The notes under the pieces are model-generated. The model was not told the origin of the DNA, searched no databases, and saw nothing but the letters and a program-made list of their open reading frames with translations. From Pediococcus stilesii (GTDB taxonomy: Bacteria; Bacillota; Bacilli; Lactobacillales; Lactobacillaceae), in contig NZ_JQBX01000012.1 in assembly GCF_001437075.1 (NCBI RefSeq), positions 1-64,000 of the forward strand: a DNA stretch of 64,000 nucleotides, given 5' to 3'. The position numbers were made by a program, and so were the translations under genes. Shown piece by piece: positions 48,851 to 57,825 of the stretch (position 1 is the stretch's first letter; every line of letters starts with the position of its first letter).

Positions 48851-48948
48851 TTATGGTTCCTCTATTCTAGTCAAGTTAATTAATTGTAATTGTATCATAT
48901 TTTGACGAGTCCAAAACCGGTCTATTTAGTAGTTAAAACATCATTTCA

Positions 48949-49797
48949 TTAAAATAAATCCATTTGAACCGGTCCTAATCCTTCAAAATGTAGTCCCAAA
49001 ATTTTCTGAAGTTCTTCACCATTGTCAACAGCATCGTGATTACCATTATTATTGAAAATCACGGTGACATCGGACACCTGCTCGGCAACTGCCTTAATCC
49101 ACTTTGCTAGCTCGTTTAACTCGTCCGTTGAATAGCGATAATTGGTTCGCTCACGACGCCATTCTTTTCCACTGTTAAACCAACCTTTGGCGTTTCGACC
49201 ATGTAAACGAAACATTGCTTTATCAGTACTGGTTACCTGTAAAACCAACGGCATCCCAAGGTTTCCGTCAAACGGTTCGTCGACGGTGACATTAATCATA
49301 TTCAGTCGTTCTAAATACGATATTGTGTCAGCCTCTAACGCCTTCGTAAACCAGCTGCTATTTCTGAATTCAACCGCAATTGGCAGGTTTCCCATCATTT
49401 CACGGATTTCAAAAAGGTATCGGATGTTTGTTAAATCACAGCGAAACGATGGTGGAAATTGAAATAAGACCGACTCTAATTGTTGACTGTTAATCAGTGG
49501 TTGCATTACTTTTCGAAACGAGGTAAATTCCATTCGACGTTCCGGAGTCAGGTATTCCTCGTCGTCATTCGTGTCATGAAGTGTCATCACCCGTGAAGCC
49601 TTAAAAATAAATTTAAAGTTTTCCGGGACCTGATGCTGCCAATTGACAATATTCGATAATGAAGGAATTGCATAAAAGGAGCTGTCTACCTCCACAACTG
49701 GAAAATGTCCCGCATATTCATCTAATGTTGATTTCTCTTTTCCTTCGACCGATAAACTCGGATGATCGGCCCACGTGCTCATTCCAATTTGAATCAT
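48949..49797 (-). CDS. DUF72 (YecE-like) TIM-barrel protein
   Basis: The 282-residue protein shows the DUF72 pattern: IQIGMSTWADHPSL at the start, VEVDSSFYAIPS, FIFKASRVMTLHD, VLFQFPPSF and AVEFRNSSWF. Biochemical function is unknown. The ATG at 49797 follows TGGGGA by seven bases; the longer frame is unlikely. Confidence 0.85.
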   Translation of the reverse strand: MIQIGMSTWADHPSLSVEGKEKSTLDEYAGHFPVVEVDSSFYAIPSLSNIVNWQHQVPENFKFIFKASRVMTLHDTNDDEEYLTPERRMEFTSFRKVMQPLINSQQLESVLFQFPPSFRCDLTNIRYLFEIREMMGNLPIAVEFRNSSWFTKALEADTISYLERLNMINVTVDEPFDGNLGMPLVLQVTSTDKAMFRLHGRNAKGWFNSGKEWRRERTNYRYSTDELNELAKWIKAVAEQVSDVTVIFNNNGNHDAVDNGEELQKILGLHFEGLGPVQMDLF

Positions 49798-49921
49798 GTT
49801 ATCGTCCCCACAAATAAATTTCCAATTAAGCAAAACGAGCACCAACCCAGCTCGGATTGATACCCGTTTTATTTAATCCTTAAAAGTTACCCGATTCTGT
49901 CACATTATATTACAGTTACAT

Positions 49922-50587
49922 TTATTTAAGTATTGTTAGTATTGCCGAAATACCTACCATAATTAAATTAATCCACATTAATAATAAATCGATCAACCGA
50001 CCTTCAACCCGGTGAACAAGTGGTCGAATCAAGAAAATCATCAGTCCAATGTAACTCAGAAATGATAAATTAGGCCAGAACATCATCAAAATCAAGCCTA
50101 AAACCACCATCCCTAATCCAAGTTGCTCAGCACGCGAAAGATGTCTGAAATCATGCTGTTGGACGAGTTTAATGCCTTTTCTTTTAGCACTCGTAATCCG
50201 CTGAATATCATATACTTTGACCACAATTGCGACAATCGTATAAATGAATAGAAGTGTTCCGGCGGTCTTGCCAACCGAACTACCACTGAAAAACTCTAAT
50301 CCAACCGCCGTTGTCATCATTACTAATATGCTAAAAAACAAACCAACAAACTCTTTAGTATCCGAAACCTGGTTAACGACTGATTCTTCATGCGGGGTTA
50401 ATTTTCGAATTTTCAAAATCATGTGAATTAACGCATATGCTACGGCACCTGTCACAATTAATGAAAAAAATAAAATTGTCCAGAAGTCAATTCTTCCGGT
50501 AACTAATCTAAAAACAAACAAGAAAACTGCGACTAGTGAAAGAACTCCCGCTCCGTTAGCGGCTATATTCCAACCTTTTTCACTCAT
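49922..50587 (-). CDS. Polytopic membrane protein of unknown function
   Basis: The protein of about 221 residues has roughly seven hydrophobic segments (for example ILFFSLIVTGAVAYALIHMIL and AEQLGLGMVVLGLILMMFW) separated by short charged loops. No family is recognised. Two in-frame starts are possible, 50605 and 50587. The downstream one has GGAG upstream, but at wide spacing. It stands alone. Confidence 0.6.
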   Translation of the reverse strand: MSEKGWNIAANGAGVLSLVAVFLFVFRLVTGRIDFWTILFFSLIVTGAVAYALIHMILKIRKLTPHEESVVNQVSDTKEFVGLFFSILVMMTTAVGLEFFSGSSVGKTAGTLLFIYTIVAIVVKVYDIQRITSAKRKGIKLVQQHDFRHLSRAEQLGLGMVVLGLILMMFWPNLSFLSYIGLMIFLIRPLVHRVEGRLIDLLLMWINLIMVGISAILTILK

Positions 50588-50702
50588 AGTATTAAAAATC
50601 TCCATAATCAAATGCGTAAGTACTTATTATTTTAACATTTAATTTATGCTCTATCCATCTCGTTTAATAAAAATCAACCTTCTGTTGTAAACTATTATAT
50701 AA

Positions 50703-50880
50703 TAAGGATGTGACAGAAACCGAGTAGCAGTTGAGGATTAGCCGAGCTCGGGGGAAGGTCCACGGGTTGGGTGGAGGTTGCACTGGGCGTCGCTAACCAC
50801 AAACTGCCGGTTGCTGGAACTCAACTAATAAGGATGTGACAGAAACCGGGTAGCAGTTGAGGATTAGCCGAGCCTGGGGA
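50703..50880 (+). repeat. Structured intergenic repeat, copy B, one unit plus a second partial unit
   Basis: AAGGATGTGACAGAAACCG occurs at 50704 and again at 50830, so the start of the unit is repeated 126 bases on. The unit holds arms CAGTTGAGGATTAGC and GCTAACCACAAACTG and a central hairpin TCCAC/GTGGA. It lies upstream of pspC on the same strand and accounts for most of the 50588-50953 gap. It is not protein coding by eye. Confidence 0.7.
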
Positions 50881-50953
50881 CACCGATTATTTGGTTCAAC
50901 ATAACAACTAAAAAGATAACTTTTTGACTGTTAATTAAGGAGGAGGATGCATT

Positions 50954-51142
50954 ATGAATAAAGAATTGCATAAATCACGGACCGATCGCTTTTTTTCTGG
51001 CGTAATTGGGGGATTTGCAGAAACTTACGGTTTAGATTCCACTTTACTAAGAATCATTTACACTGCATTAACTCTTTTTACAAGTCTTATACCTGGCGTA
51101 ATCATCTATGTGGTTGCGATGATGGTAATGCCTGAAGATTAA
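50954..51142 (+). CDS. PspC-domain membrane protein
   Basis: The 62-residue protein has the PspC motif KSRTDRFFSGVIGGFAETYG followed by a paired hydrophobic region ending VAMMVMPED. Stand-alone PspC proteins occur widely in Gram-positives and may act in envelope stress. AGGAGGAGG precedes ATG. A terminator follows at 51160-51203. Confidence 0.88.
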   Translation: MNKELHKSRTDRFFSGVIGGFAETYGLDSTLLRIIYTALTLFTSLIPGVIIYVVAMMVMPED

Positions 51143-51159
51143 TTCATACTTTGCTTCTA

Positions 51160-51203
51160 AAAAACCATCTGTTCACTAAAAAGTCGCGAACAGATGGTTT
51201 TAC
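51160..51203. terminator. Bidirectional terminator after pspC
   Basis: Arms AAAACCATCTGTTC and GAACAGATGGTTTT flank a 13-base loop. It serves pspC and the leftward HELIH-motif gene. Confidence 0.85.
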
Positions 51204-51227
51204 GTTGTTTTTTAAGAAACAAACATA

Positions 51228-52184
51228 CTATCTAATTGTATAAGGCATTTGCATTTCTTCAAAAAATTCTTTTACATTTTTAGCATATAACTCTCGGAAA
51301 TATTCGTCGCTTGGTTTATCGCTAGGAGTTGGAACAACGAAGGCATTTTGCTGATCACTAATCCCCAAACCCACAAATCCTCGGGTGTCCTGTGCCTTTT
51401 CGCGTAAATCAGAATGAAAAATTTGGAACAACTGTTTAACTGATAATCGGAGTTGACGCTCACTGAAAACACTGCCCAAAGTTGCAAATTCTAAGGCATG
51501 CAACTCTGGTAATCCCCATTCTTTAAGTTGCTCATCAACCAGCGTAAAGGCCTTGATAACTTTGCGGCGAAAATCAAACGGCGTGGTAATTGTTCGTTGA
51601 TTTAATTTTTTCATAATCGTTTGGGCTGTTTGATATGCCGTAGGATAATTTTTGATTAATCGATCTTCAAATCGTCCTAAATACTCGCCATAAAAAGTAA
51701 TTGCATCCATCATCATTATCAACCGGATTGCACTAAATCCATCCACAGCTCCGTCTTTTTCAGGTTCAACCGCATCTAGAATTCCCTTGAAAAATTCTTC
51801 TTCAATTTCGTCATCAATTAGATAATGCCGTCGTTGTTCAGCTACAACCACTTCATGTGCGATGACATCGTAGAGTTCTGTAATTAAGAACATTAATTGA
51901 TTATCAGTATCTTCTTCACCTGTTGATAATTGGAAATAAAGTTGTGGAAAGCCCTTCAAAATCATCAACATATGGATTAATTCATGAGAAGCCGTATAAT
52001 CGGGAGCGGTTATGTCGTTAACCTTAATCAGCAGTTTCCCATCTTCATGATATTGTTGCGATTGATCGTGGCGAACGTAACCCGCTTTTTCATCACCAAA
52101 ACTTAACCGCACTTCTCCGGGAAAACTTGCATTCACTTCTTCAAGCAGTGATTTGACCGTGTCACTTACCGTTACTTCACTCAT
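51228..52184 (-). CDS. Putative zinc metallopeptidase-like protein (HELIH motif)
   Basis: The 318-residue protein contains TASHELIHMLM near residue 65, a match to the HEXXH zinc motif, and a later glutamate in FLITELYDVIAHE that could be the third ligand. No signal peptide is seen, so it should be cytosolic. Its start shares a base with the mvaA stop (TAATG), so the two are coupled. I recall related lactobacillal proteins being labelled IpaB/EvcA family, which tells little. Peptidase activity is an inference from the motif. Confidence 0.65.
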   Translation of the reverse strand: MSEVTVSDTVKSLLEEVNASFPGEVRLSFGDEKAGYVRHDQSQQYHEDGKLLIKVNDITAPDYTASHELIHMLMILKGFPQLYFQLSTGEEDTDNQLMFLITELYDVIAHEVVVAEQRRHYLIDDEIEEEFFKGILDAVEPEKDGAVDGFSAIRLIMMMDAITFYGEYLGRFEDRLIKNYPTAYQTAQTIMKKLNQRTITTPFDFRRKVIKAFTLVDEQLKEWGLPELHALEFATLGSVFSERQLRLSVKQLFQIFHSDLREKAQDTRGFVGLGISDQQNAFVVPTPSDKPSDEYFRELYAKNVKEFFEEMQMPYTIR

Positions 52185-53398
52185 TATTTCATATCCTTCT
52201 TTCTTATTTCTTCGACAACTTTTTTTGCATTTTGGGCGTTAATCTGGCCCCCACTAACTAGCAATTCAACTGCCTCAGACAGTTTATCATTTGGTGCACC
52301 ATGTTCTAATAACAACGATTTGGCTTGTAATCGCATGTGTCCACGCTGAATTCCTTCCGAAACAATGGCCTTTAGGGCAGCAAAATTTTGAGCCAGTCCA
52401 ACGGAACCAATGATCTCAGCCAAGCGTTTAGCGTTGGGTGAACCCAGTATCTTTAAATTCAATTGGGCCATTGCGTTAATTCCGATTGAACCACCCACCG
52501 TCGCAACCGGTAGAGGAAGTTGAATTTTACCAACCAACTGATCATCACTAATTTTCCATGTACTTAGTCCTCGATACTGCCCGTCTCTTGCCGCATAAGC
52601 ATGTGCGCCACTTTCAACTGCCCGCCAATCATTTCCAGTTGCGATTACAACTGCATCAATTCCGTTCATGATTCCTTTATTGTGTGTTGCCGCGCGATAC
52701 GGATCGACTTGTGCATATTCACTTGCCAAAACAATTTTTTGCGCGAGTTCGTCCCCCAACGATTTAGTTGGTACTTTACAAGTGACAACGGTTAGCGCTT
52801 GATCGGCTAAATTAGATAAAATTGCCATGTCAACATCAACTACGTGCTTTTCAAAGTCGACCTTCAAGGCTTCCAACATCGAGTTCAGCGTGTTGGCCCC
52901 CATAGCTTCCTTAGTATCCACGAATAAATCCACCGATGTTTTATTCGTATCCAATCGGCGAGCGGACATTTTAAGCGCACCTCCGCCACGTTTTTGCATT
53001 GACGGATGGGCCGCATTGGCGATTTCAAGGAGTTTTTCTTGATTGATTTTAACGTACTCGTCAATTACTTCAAATCCTGCTTTACTTATCAACAGTTGGC
53101 CTATCACTAGGCGCTGACTTTGCGCAATGAAGCCCCCCGCTTGACTGACTATTTTAGCACCATTACTTGCCGCCGCAATAACTGAAGGCTCCTCGGTCAC
53201 CATCGGAACAACGTATTCTTTTCCATTAACTTTTAAATTAACTCCAATTCCTTCCGGTAAGCTAAAATCAGTCAAGTAGTTTTCAATTTGCTCCTGATGG
53301 ACCGAGTCAACTTTCAAATTAGAAAAATCGATTCCGGTCGCTTTAAGAAGAACTTGCAATTGCTGTGCGCGCGTCAATTTATGGTACCCTTCAATCAT
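52184..53398 (-). CDS. mvaA: Hydroxymethylglutaryl-CoA reductase, class II
   Basis: The 404-residue enzyme has ENYLTDFSLPEGIGVN, PMVTEEPSVIAAAS with the catalytic glutamate near residue 83, THNKGIMNGIDAV with the lysine, the aspartate in GNDWRAVESG/ARDGQYRG region and a C-terminal RGHMRLQAKSL histidine. It makes mevalonate from HMG-CoA, the committed step of isoprenoid synthesis in lactobacilli. It sits between a Ppx/GppA gene (3 bases away) and the HELIH gene. Confidence 0.96.
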   Translation of the reverse strand: MIEGYHKLTRAQQLQVLLKATGIDFSNLKVDSVHQEQIENYLTDFSLPEGIGVNLKVNGKEYVVPMVTEEPSVIAAASNGAKIVSQAGGFIAQSQRLVIGQLLISKAGFEVIDEYVKINQEKLLEIANAAHPSMQKRGGGALKMSARRLDTNKTSVDLFVDTKEAMGANTLNSMLEALKVDFEKHVVDVDMAILSNLADQALTVVTCKVPTKSLGDELAQKIVLASEYAQVDPYRAATHNKGIMNGIDAVVIATGNDWRAVESGAHAYAARDGQYRGLSTWKISDDQLVGKIQLPLPVATVGGSIGINAMAQLNLKILGSPNAKRLAEIIGSVGLAQNFAALKAIVSEGIQRGHMRLQAKSLLLEHGAPNDKLSEAVELLVSGGQINAQNAKKVVEEIRKKDMK

Positions 53399-53401
53399 TA
53401 G

Positions 53402-54334
53402 TTACTCCTCTTTTCGTCCTTTATTGATGTATTCGGAAATAATTCCCTCCCGAACGCCACTTTCTGAAAAAATAACTCGATCGGCGTCAATCATTTGTAA
53501 TAACATCACCAAAGGTAACATTCCGCCAACGATAATATCCGCCCGACTTGTTTCCAATCCCGCCATCTTTTTTCGTGCATCTAAATTACGTGTAATTAAG
53601 GCCCTAAATGTTCGATTAACTGATTCCGTCTTTAATCGGTACCCATGAATATTATTAATCCGTGATATTTTTTGTCGTCTTCGGTTCATGCGGGCCAAAG
53701 TTCGATTGGCACCGCCCAGTAGTACAATTGGTTTATTGAACGCATCCATAATCCACCAAATGTCACGCAGTTGCTGGTTTACAAAAATTTCTGCGGAAAA
53801 TAAGTTATCAGCCCTAATTGCATTATTTAGATGGAAACGTTCTGAGAGTGAGACAGCTCCGATTGGAATGCTAATTAAATTCCGCGCTTTTCCCTCATGG
53901 ACATCAATTAATTCACAGCTCGCTCCACCTGTATCTAGTATCAAACAATCCTTAACTTCTAACGAATTGATTACTCCCAAGTAATCATAGTAAGCTTCAT
54001 CATCTCCAGATAATACGTCTAATTTAATTCCAGTTTCTTTTTGAACGCGCTTTAAAAATTCACGTTGATTACGCGCCATTCGCACTGCTGCAGTTGTAAT
54101 TCCGCGGACTTCAATGTTTGAGTATTCTTCATAAATCACCTTGAAACGATGTAAAGCATCAATCGTTCGATTCATTGCCTGCGGCCGAAGAAGACGTTCT
54201 CGCCCCATTCCTTCAGAAATGCGCGAGTCTTCCTTGATTCTCTTAATTTCCCTAAAAGATCCATCCTCCGCAATCGTGTTAATTGCCATTCTTACAGAGT
54301 TAGATCCTAAATCTACAATCACCAAATTTTTCAT
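53402..54334 (-). CDS. Ppx/GppA-family phosphatase
   Basis: The 310-residue ASKHA-fold protein has IVDLGSNSVRMAI at the N-terminus, ITTAAVRMARNQ near residue 80 and LILDTGGASCELIDV near residue 130. It degrades polyphosphate or converts pppGpp to ppGpp; the short single-domain form does not tell which. It is first of the ppx-mvaA-HELIH unit. Confidence 0.9.
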   Translation of the reverse strand: MKNLVIVDLGSNSVRMAINTIAEDGSFREIKRIKEDSRISEGMGRERLLRPQAMNRTIDALHRFKVIYEEYSNIEVRGITTAAVRMARNQREFLKRVQKETGIKLDVLSGDDEAYYDYLGVINSLEVKDCLILDTGGASCELIDVHEGKARNLISIPIGAVSLSERFHLNNAIRADNLFSAEIFVNQQLRDIWWIMDAFNKPIVLLGGANRTLARMNRRRQKISRINNIHGYRLKTESVNRTFRALITRNLDARKKMAGLETSRADIIVGGMLPLVMLLQMIDADRVIFSESGVREGIISEYINKGRKEE

Positions 54335-54560
54335 TATGGCATCCTCATTTTAAATTAAAATATTCTTTTTTATTTTACCATTAGGATGGAGATAAAAGGA
54401 ACTTTATCCTATGCATTAATTCGCAAAAATTAAAATAAAATGAGATGTTTTTTAATTTTTCGTTGACACCTTGATTTCGTCCAACTAGAATACCTCTATG
54501 CTATATATATTTAATTAGCAATGCCCACATTAGAAATATTACATGGAGGAGGAAGACACT

Positions 54561-55268
54561 ATGAACGGTGAGTTAAGCGTCAAATCTGCTATCAAAGAAA
54601 CATTGCCAACCGTCTTTGGCTATATCGGAATCGGGATTGCTTTTGGCATAATTGGTCACGCTGCGGGTATTTCAACTTTGTTAGTCGGGTTAATATCAAT
54701 TATTATTTATGCGGGATCTGCACAATTTATTACAGTTAGCATGTTAACTGCTGGTGCACCCGTTCTCTCAATTATTATCGCAACATTCTTGGTAAATTCT
54801 CGAATGATTCTGATGAGTGCATCTCTTGCTCCATATTTTGAGAAATATTCAGTTTTAAAGAACGTTCAAATTGGAACATTACTTACGGATGAAAGCTTCG
54901 CGTTAGGAATGAATAAAATCAATCATACAAATCATCAGCTATCATTTGAATGGTTTAACACTGCAAATATCATTGTATATCTAACTTGGATTGTTTCTTC
55001 CATCATTGGAGCCGAGCTTGGAAATTTAATCGGCGATCCCCAAACATGGGGTCTCGATTTCGCAATTATTGCGATGTTTTGGGGACTTTTATATTTACAA
55101 GTCCTTGCCGATCGTCAATTTTCATTTAAATTACAAGTTTTAGTTATCATTACCGCCATCGTCCTGACTTACGTTGGAATGATTTTCTTACCAAAAACAT
55201 TAGTAATTATTGTTGTAACCATCGTTGGATGTGAATCGGGGGTCCTTATCAAACATGCTTTCTTCTAA
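54561..55268 (+). CDS. azlC: AzlC-family branched-chain amino acid exporter, large subunit
   Basis: The 235-residue protein has about five or six membrane segments and the AzlC pattern PTVFGYIGIGIAFGIIGHAAG and YAGSAQFITVSML. With AzlD it exports branched-chain amino acids or analogues. The ATG at 54561 follows GGAGGAGGA; the earlier ATG at 54543 is part of that site. Confidence 0.92.
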   Translation: MNGELSVKSAIKETLPTVFGYIGIGIAFGIIGHAAGISTLLVGLISIIIYAGSAQFITVSMLTAGAPVLSIIIATFLVNSRMILMSASLAPYFEKYSVLKNVQIGTLLTDESFALGMNKINHTNHQLSFEWFNTANIIVYLTWIVSSIIGAELGNLIGDPQTWGLDFAIIAMFWGLLYLQVLADRQFSFKLQVLVIITAIVLTYVGMIFLPKTLVIIVVTIVGCESGVLIKHAFF

Positions 55269-55581
55269 AATTATTTTAACCACCATTGTTGGTTGCGGCC
55301 TAGTGACATGGTTGTCGCGTGTCTTACCGATCGTTTTACTAAAAAAAATTAAACTCTCTGAAGGTGTGAGCGAATTTTTATCGTTTGTTCCAATTGTCAT
55401 CATGACCACACTCTGGTTTAGTAACCTATTTACTGCCCATCAAGGACAATTGCCACAGTTAAACATGGATTATGCTCTGGCAACAATCCCGACGATCATT
55501 TCAGCCATTGCAACTAAAAGCCTATTAGTAATAGTAGTTGTGGGAATGGCGTCCTTAGCAATTATTCGGATGTTTAATTAA
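55255..55581 (+). CDS. azlD: AzlD-family exporter small subunit
   Basis: The 108-residue protein has about four hydrophobic segments (LVTWLSRVLPIVLLKKIKLS, FVPIVIMTTLWFSNLF) as in AzlD. It overlaps azlC by 14 bases. The ATG at 55255 has GGGGG upstream. Confidence 0.9.
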   Translation: MLSSKIILTTIVGCGLVTWLSRVLPIVLLKKIKLSEGVSEFLSFVPIVIMTTLWFSNLFTAHQGQLPQLNMDYALATIPTIISAIATKSLLVIVVVGMASLAIIRMFN

Positions 55582-55586
55582 AGTAA

Positions 55587-55629
55587 AAATACGTGAAAAA
55601 TCTAGAATTGATTTTTCACGTATTTTTTA
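55587..55629. terminator. Bidirectional terminator between azlD and trpS
   Basis: Perfect arms AATACGTGAAAAATC and GATTTTTCACGTATT with loop TAGAATT are followed by TTTT. Confidence 0.9.
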
Positions 55630-55635
55630 AGTTGT

Positions 55636-55770
55636 AGTACAAGTCGGTCTGTGTAATTGGTGACAGACATGAACTTTTGCGGCTGGTTCACCAAGTACAC
55701 CTATCCAGTTCAAGTTTTATATTATTAGCTTGGCATGCTAGTCCTTAAAAGCAACTCGACTTTGGTCGTA
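55636..55770 (-). repeat. Structured intergenic repeat, copy D (degenerate, 3' of trpS)
   Basis: On the minus strand it begins ten bases after the trpS stop. It carries CTTTTAAGGACTAGC and CCAGCCGCAAAAG at the positions of the two arms of the other copies. The CTTTT/AAAAG pair replaces CAGTT/AACTG, so pairing is kept with different bases. Overall similarity is low, and membership is tentative. Confidence 0.4.
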
Positions 55771-55779
55771 TTTTCATTT

Positions 55780-56805
55780 TTAAAATTTATCAAAATAGTT
55801 AATCCCAATCGCATCCCGAACTTCTTTTAATGTCTGTTCCGCAATTTGATTAGCTTTATCGCTACCATTTTTCAAAATTTGGTAAACACCGGGGATATCT
55901 GCCGCAAATTTTTCACGACGTTCTCGAATCGGACGAAGTTCATTTTGAAGAACTTCATTTAAGTAACGTTTAATTTTAACGTCACCTAGTCCACCTGCCT
56001 GATATTGTTCCTTTAGTTCTTGAACTTTTTGTTGATCTGGATCAAAAATATCCAAATAGGTAAAGACCGTGTTGCCTTCAATATGTCCCGGGTCTTCAAC
56101 GCGAATATGTTGCGGATCAGTGTACATGGACATTACTTTCTTTTGAATGGTGTCTTCATCATCAGCAAGATAAATTGCGTTACCAAGCGATTTTGACATT
56201 TTAGCATTACCATCTAATCCTGGAATTCGGCCCATTCCTTTAGGTGGGAAATACCCCTCTGGTTCAACTAGAACATCTTTTTGATAAATACTGTTAAATG
56301 AACGAACAATTTCACGAGTTTGTTCTAGCATCGGTTCTTGATCGTCGCCAACTGGAACTGTATCAGCCTTAAAAGCTGTGATATCAGCTGCTTGACTAAC
56401 CGGATAGGTAAAGAAGCCGGCGGGGATACTCTGACCAAAAGATTTTTGCTTAATTTCGGTTTTCACGGTCGGATTACGTTCCAAACGCGCAACGCTGACA
56501 AGATTCATGTAATGCTGCGTTAATTCACTCAAAGCCGGAATCTGTGATTGTACAAACATCGTTGATTTAGCTGGATCAAGCCCCACTGCAAGGTAATCCA
56601 AAGCAACTTGAATCAAGCTGTTCCGAATTTTTTCTGGATCACGGGCGTTATCAGTTAGCGCTTGCATGTCAGCAATCATGATAAACGTTTCATAGTCACC
56701 AGTATTTTGTAGCTCTACTCGATTCTTTAACGAGCCAACATAATGCCCGATATGTAGTTTACCAGTTGGGCGATCTCCCGTTAAAATAACCTTTTTTTCT
56801 GTCAT
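55780..56805 (-). CDS. trpS: Tryptophanyl-tRNA synthetase
   Basis: The 341-residue class I synthetase has [17 protein letters not shown] near residue 8 (HIGH) and [13 protein letters not shown] near residue 200 (KMSKS). The ATG at 56805 follows GGAGGAAAG. The longer frame to 56874 reads through the T-box terminator and is rejected. It is controlled by the T-box leader just upstream. Confidence 0.96.
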   Translation of the reverse strand: MTEKKVILTGDRPTGKLHIGHYVGSLKNRVELQNTGDYETFIMIADMQALTDNARDPEKIRNSLIQVALDYLAVGLDPAKSTMFVQSQIPALSELTQHYMNLVSVARLERNPTVKTEIKQKSFGQSIPAGFFTYPVSQAADITAFKADTVPVGDDQEPMLEQTREIVRSFNSIYQKDVLVEPEGYFPPKGMGRIPGLDGNAKMSKSLGNAIYLADDEDTIQKKVMSMYTDPQHIRVEDPGHIEGNTVFTYLDIFDPDQQKVQELKEQYQAGGLGDVKIKRYLNEVLQNELRPIRERREKFAADIPGVYQILKNGSDKANQIAEQTLKEVRDAIGINYFDKF

Positions 56806-56821
56806 ATGTTCTTTCCTCCAA

Positions 56822-57025
56822 TAAAAAATCCTATCATTCAAATTGAACAATAGGACGAAAAATCGCGGTACCACCTAAGTTGTAACTCCGCTATAAAGTT
56901 ACCACTCTGATTGAAAGATAAGGGATTTCGCCCGATTGTGTCTCCATTTCGCTTACCATGAAACTTTTCAGCAATCGTTTCTCTCTGTCAGTGGTTTACT
57001 ACTTAATATCATTCTAGATGGAAAT
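56822..57025 (-). promoter_or_regulatory. T-box leader, tryptophan-specific, upstream of trpS
   Basis: On the minus strand the T-box core GGTGGTACCGCG lies at 56864-56875, followed by a terminator (arms around GTCCTATTGTTC and GAATGATAGGA) and a T run. In the presumed specifier loop, AAATGGAGACAC offers a TGG (Trp) codon followed by A near 56948. Uncharged tRNA-Trp should prevent termination. Together with repeat copy C this fills the 56806-57204 gap. Confidence 0.88.
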
Positions 57026-57043
57026 AACGATGATGTCAAAAAA

Positions 57044-57195
57044 TCAAGGATGTGACGGAAACCGATTAGCAGTTGAGGACTAGCCTAGCTTGGGAAAAGG
57101 TCCACGGGTTGGGTGGATGTTTTTCTAAGCGTCGCTAGCCACAAACTGTTGGTTGACGGAACTCGACTAAATCAAGGATGTGACGGAAACCGGCA
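57044..57195 (+). repeat. Structured intergenic repeat, copy C, one unit plus a second partial unit
   Basis: AAGGATGTGACGGAAACCG occurs at 57046 and 57174, 128 bases apart. The arms are CAGTTGAGGACTAGC and GCTAGCCACAAACTG. Relative to copy B, one T-A pair has become C-G on both sides, a compensatory change. The central GGTCCACGGGTTGGGTGGA is the same as in copy B. It lies between the VOC gene and the trpS leader. Confidence 0.7.
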
Positions 57196-57204
57196 ATCCG
57201 CAAT

Positions 57205-57585
57205 TTAATCCGTGGTTAATTCGATTAAATTCCCCTCTGGATCTTGAATAACGGCTTCGTAATAACCATCCCCTGTGGTCCGCGGACCGCTTAATAGTGG
57301 ATACCCATCTTTAACAAAACGCTTCGTAAACCGATCAACATCCGCTTTTTCTCCAACCGAAATAGCAATATGACTATAACCTAAACTATCCGCCACTCTT
57401 CCTGAGAGAAATTTTTTAGTAGTCAACTCTAATCGACTTCCCGATTTAAAGTTAAGGAAATAGGATTGGAATTGGGTTTTAGGATTTAGATACAATTCTG
57501 TACTTTCTACTTCAAAATATTTTTGATAAAAATCCTTCATTTTTGCTAAATTATTGGTCCAGATTGCAACATGTTCAATATGCAT
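57205..57585 (-). CDS. VOC/glyoxalase-family protein
   Basis: The 126-residue protein has the vicinal oxygen chelate pattern: HIEHVAIWTNNLAKMKDFYQKYF at the N-terminus, YSHIAISVG mid-way and IQDPEGNLIELT at the end. Metal ligands would be His3 or His5 with the late glutamate. It may be a lactoylglutathione-lyase relative or a resistance protein; the substrate is unknown. Confidence 0.85.
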   Translation of the reverse strand: MHIEHVAIWTNNLAKMKDFYQKYFEVESTELYLNPKTQFQSYFLNFKSGSRLELTTKKFLSGRVADSLGYSHIAISVGEKADVDRFTKRFVKDGYPLLSGPRTTGDGYYEAVIQDPEGNLIELTTD

Positions 57586-57825
57586 AATTTATTCTCCCAG
57601 CATGAAATATTTATACGTTTATTAAACCATGTTTTGCAGTTCTCGACCGTTTTTTTTAGCGGTAGTTGTTTTTTATTTTGAACGTTATCTGTATGATTAA
57701 AGTTTGATGCAAATTTTAATCCGATGCAAATTTACAGCGTTTTTCATTACATCCTGATTCTTTGACATTTTAGCATTCACCGACTAGAATTATTCAAGCA
57801 TTAATTTCATAAGGAGGCGGTTCAT

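Noticed and set aside
50704-50880. Possible CRISPR-like array from the repeated AAGGATGTGACAGAAACCG
   Set aside because: Only two repeats 126 bases apart, the second continuing as a longer copy of the same unit; no spacer pattern and no cas genes.
56806-56874. N-terminal extension of trpS to 56874
   Set aside because: It would translate the T-box terminator; a good ribosome site points to the ATG at 56805.
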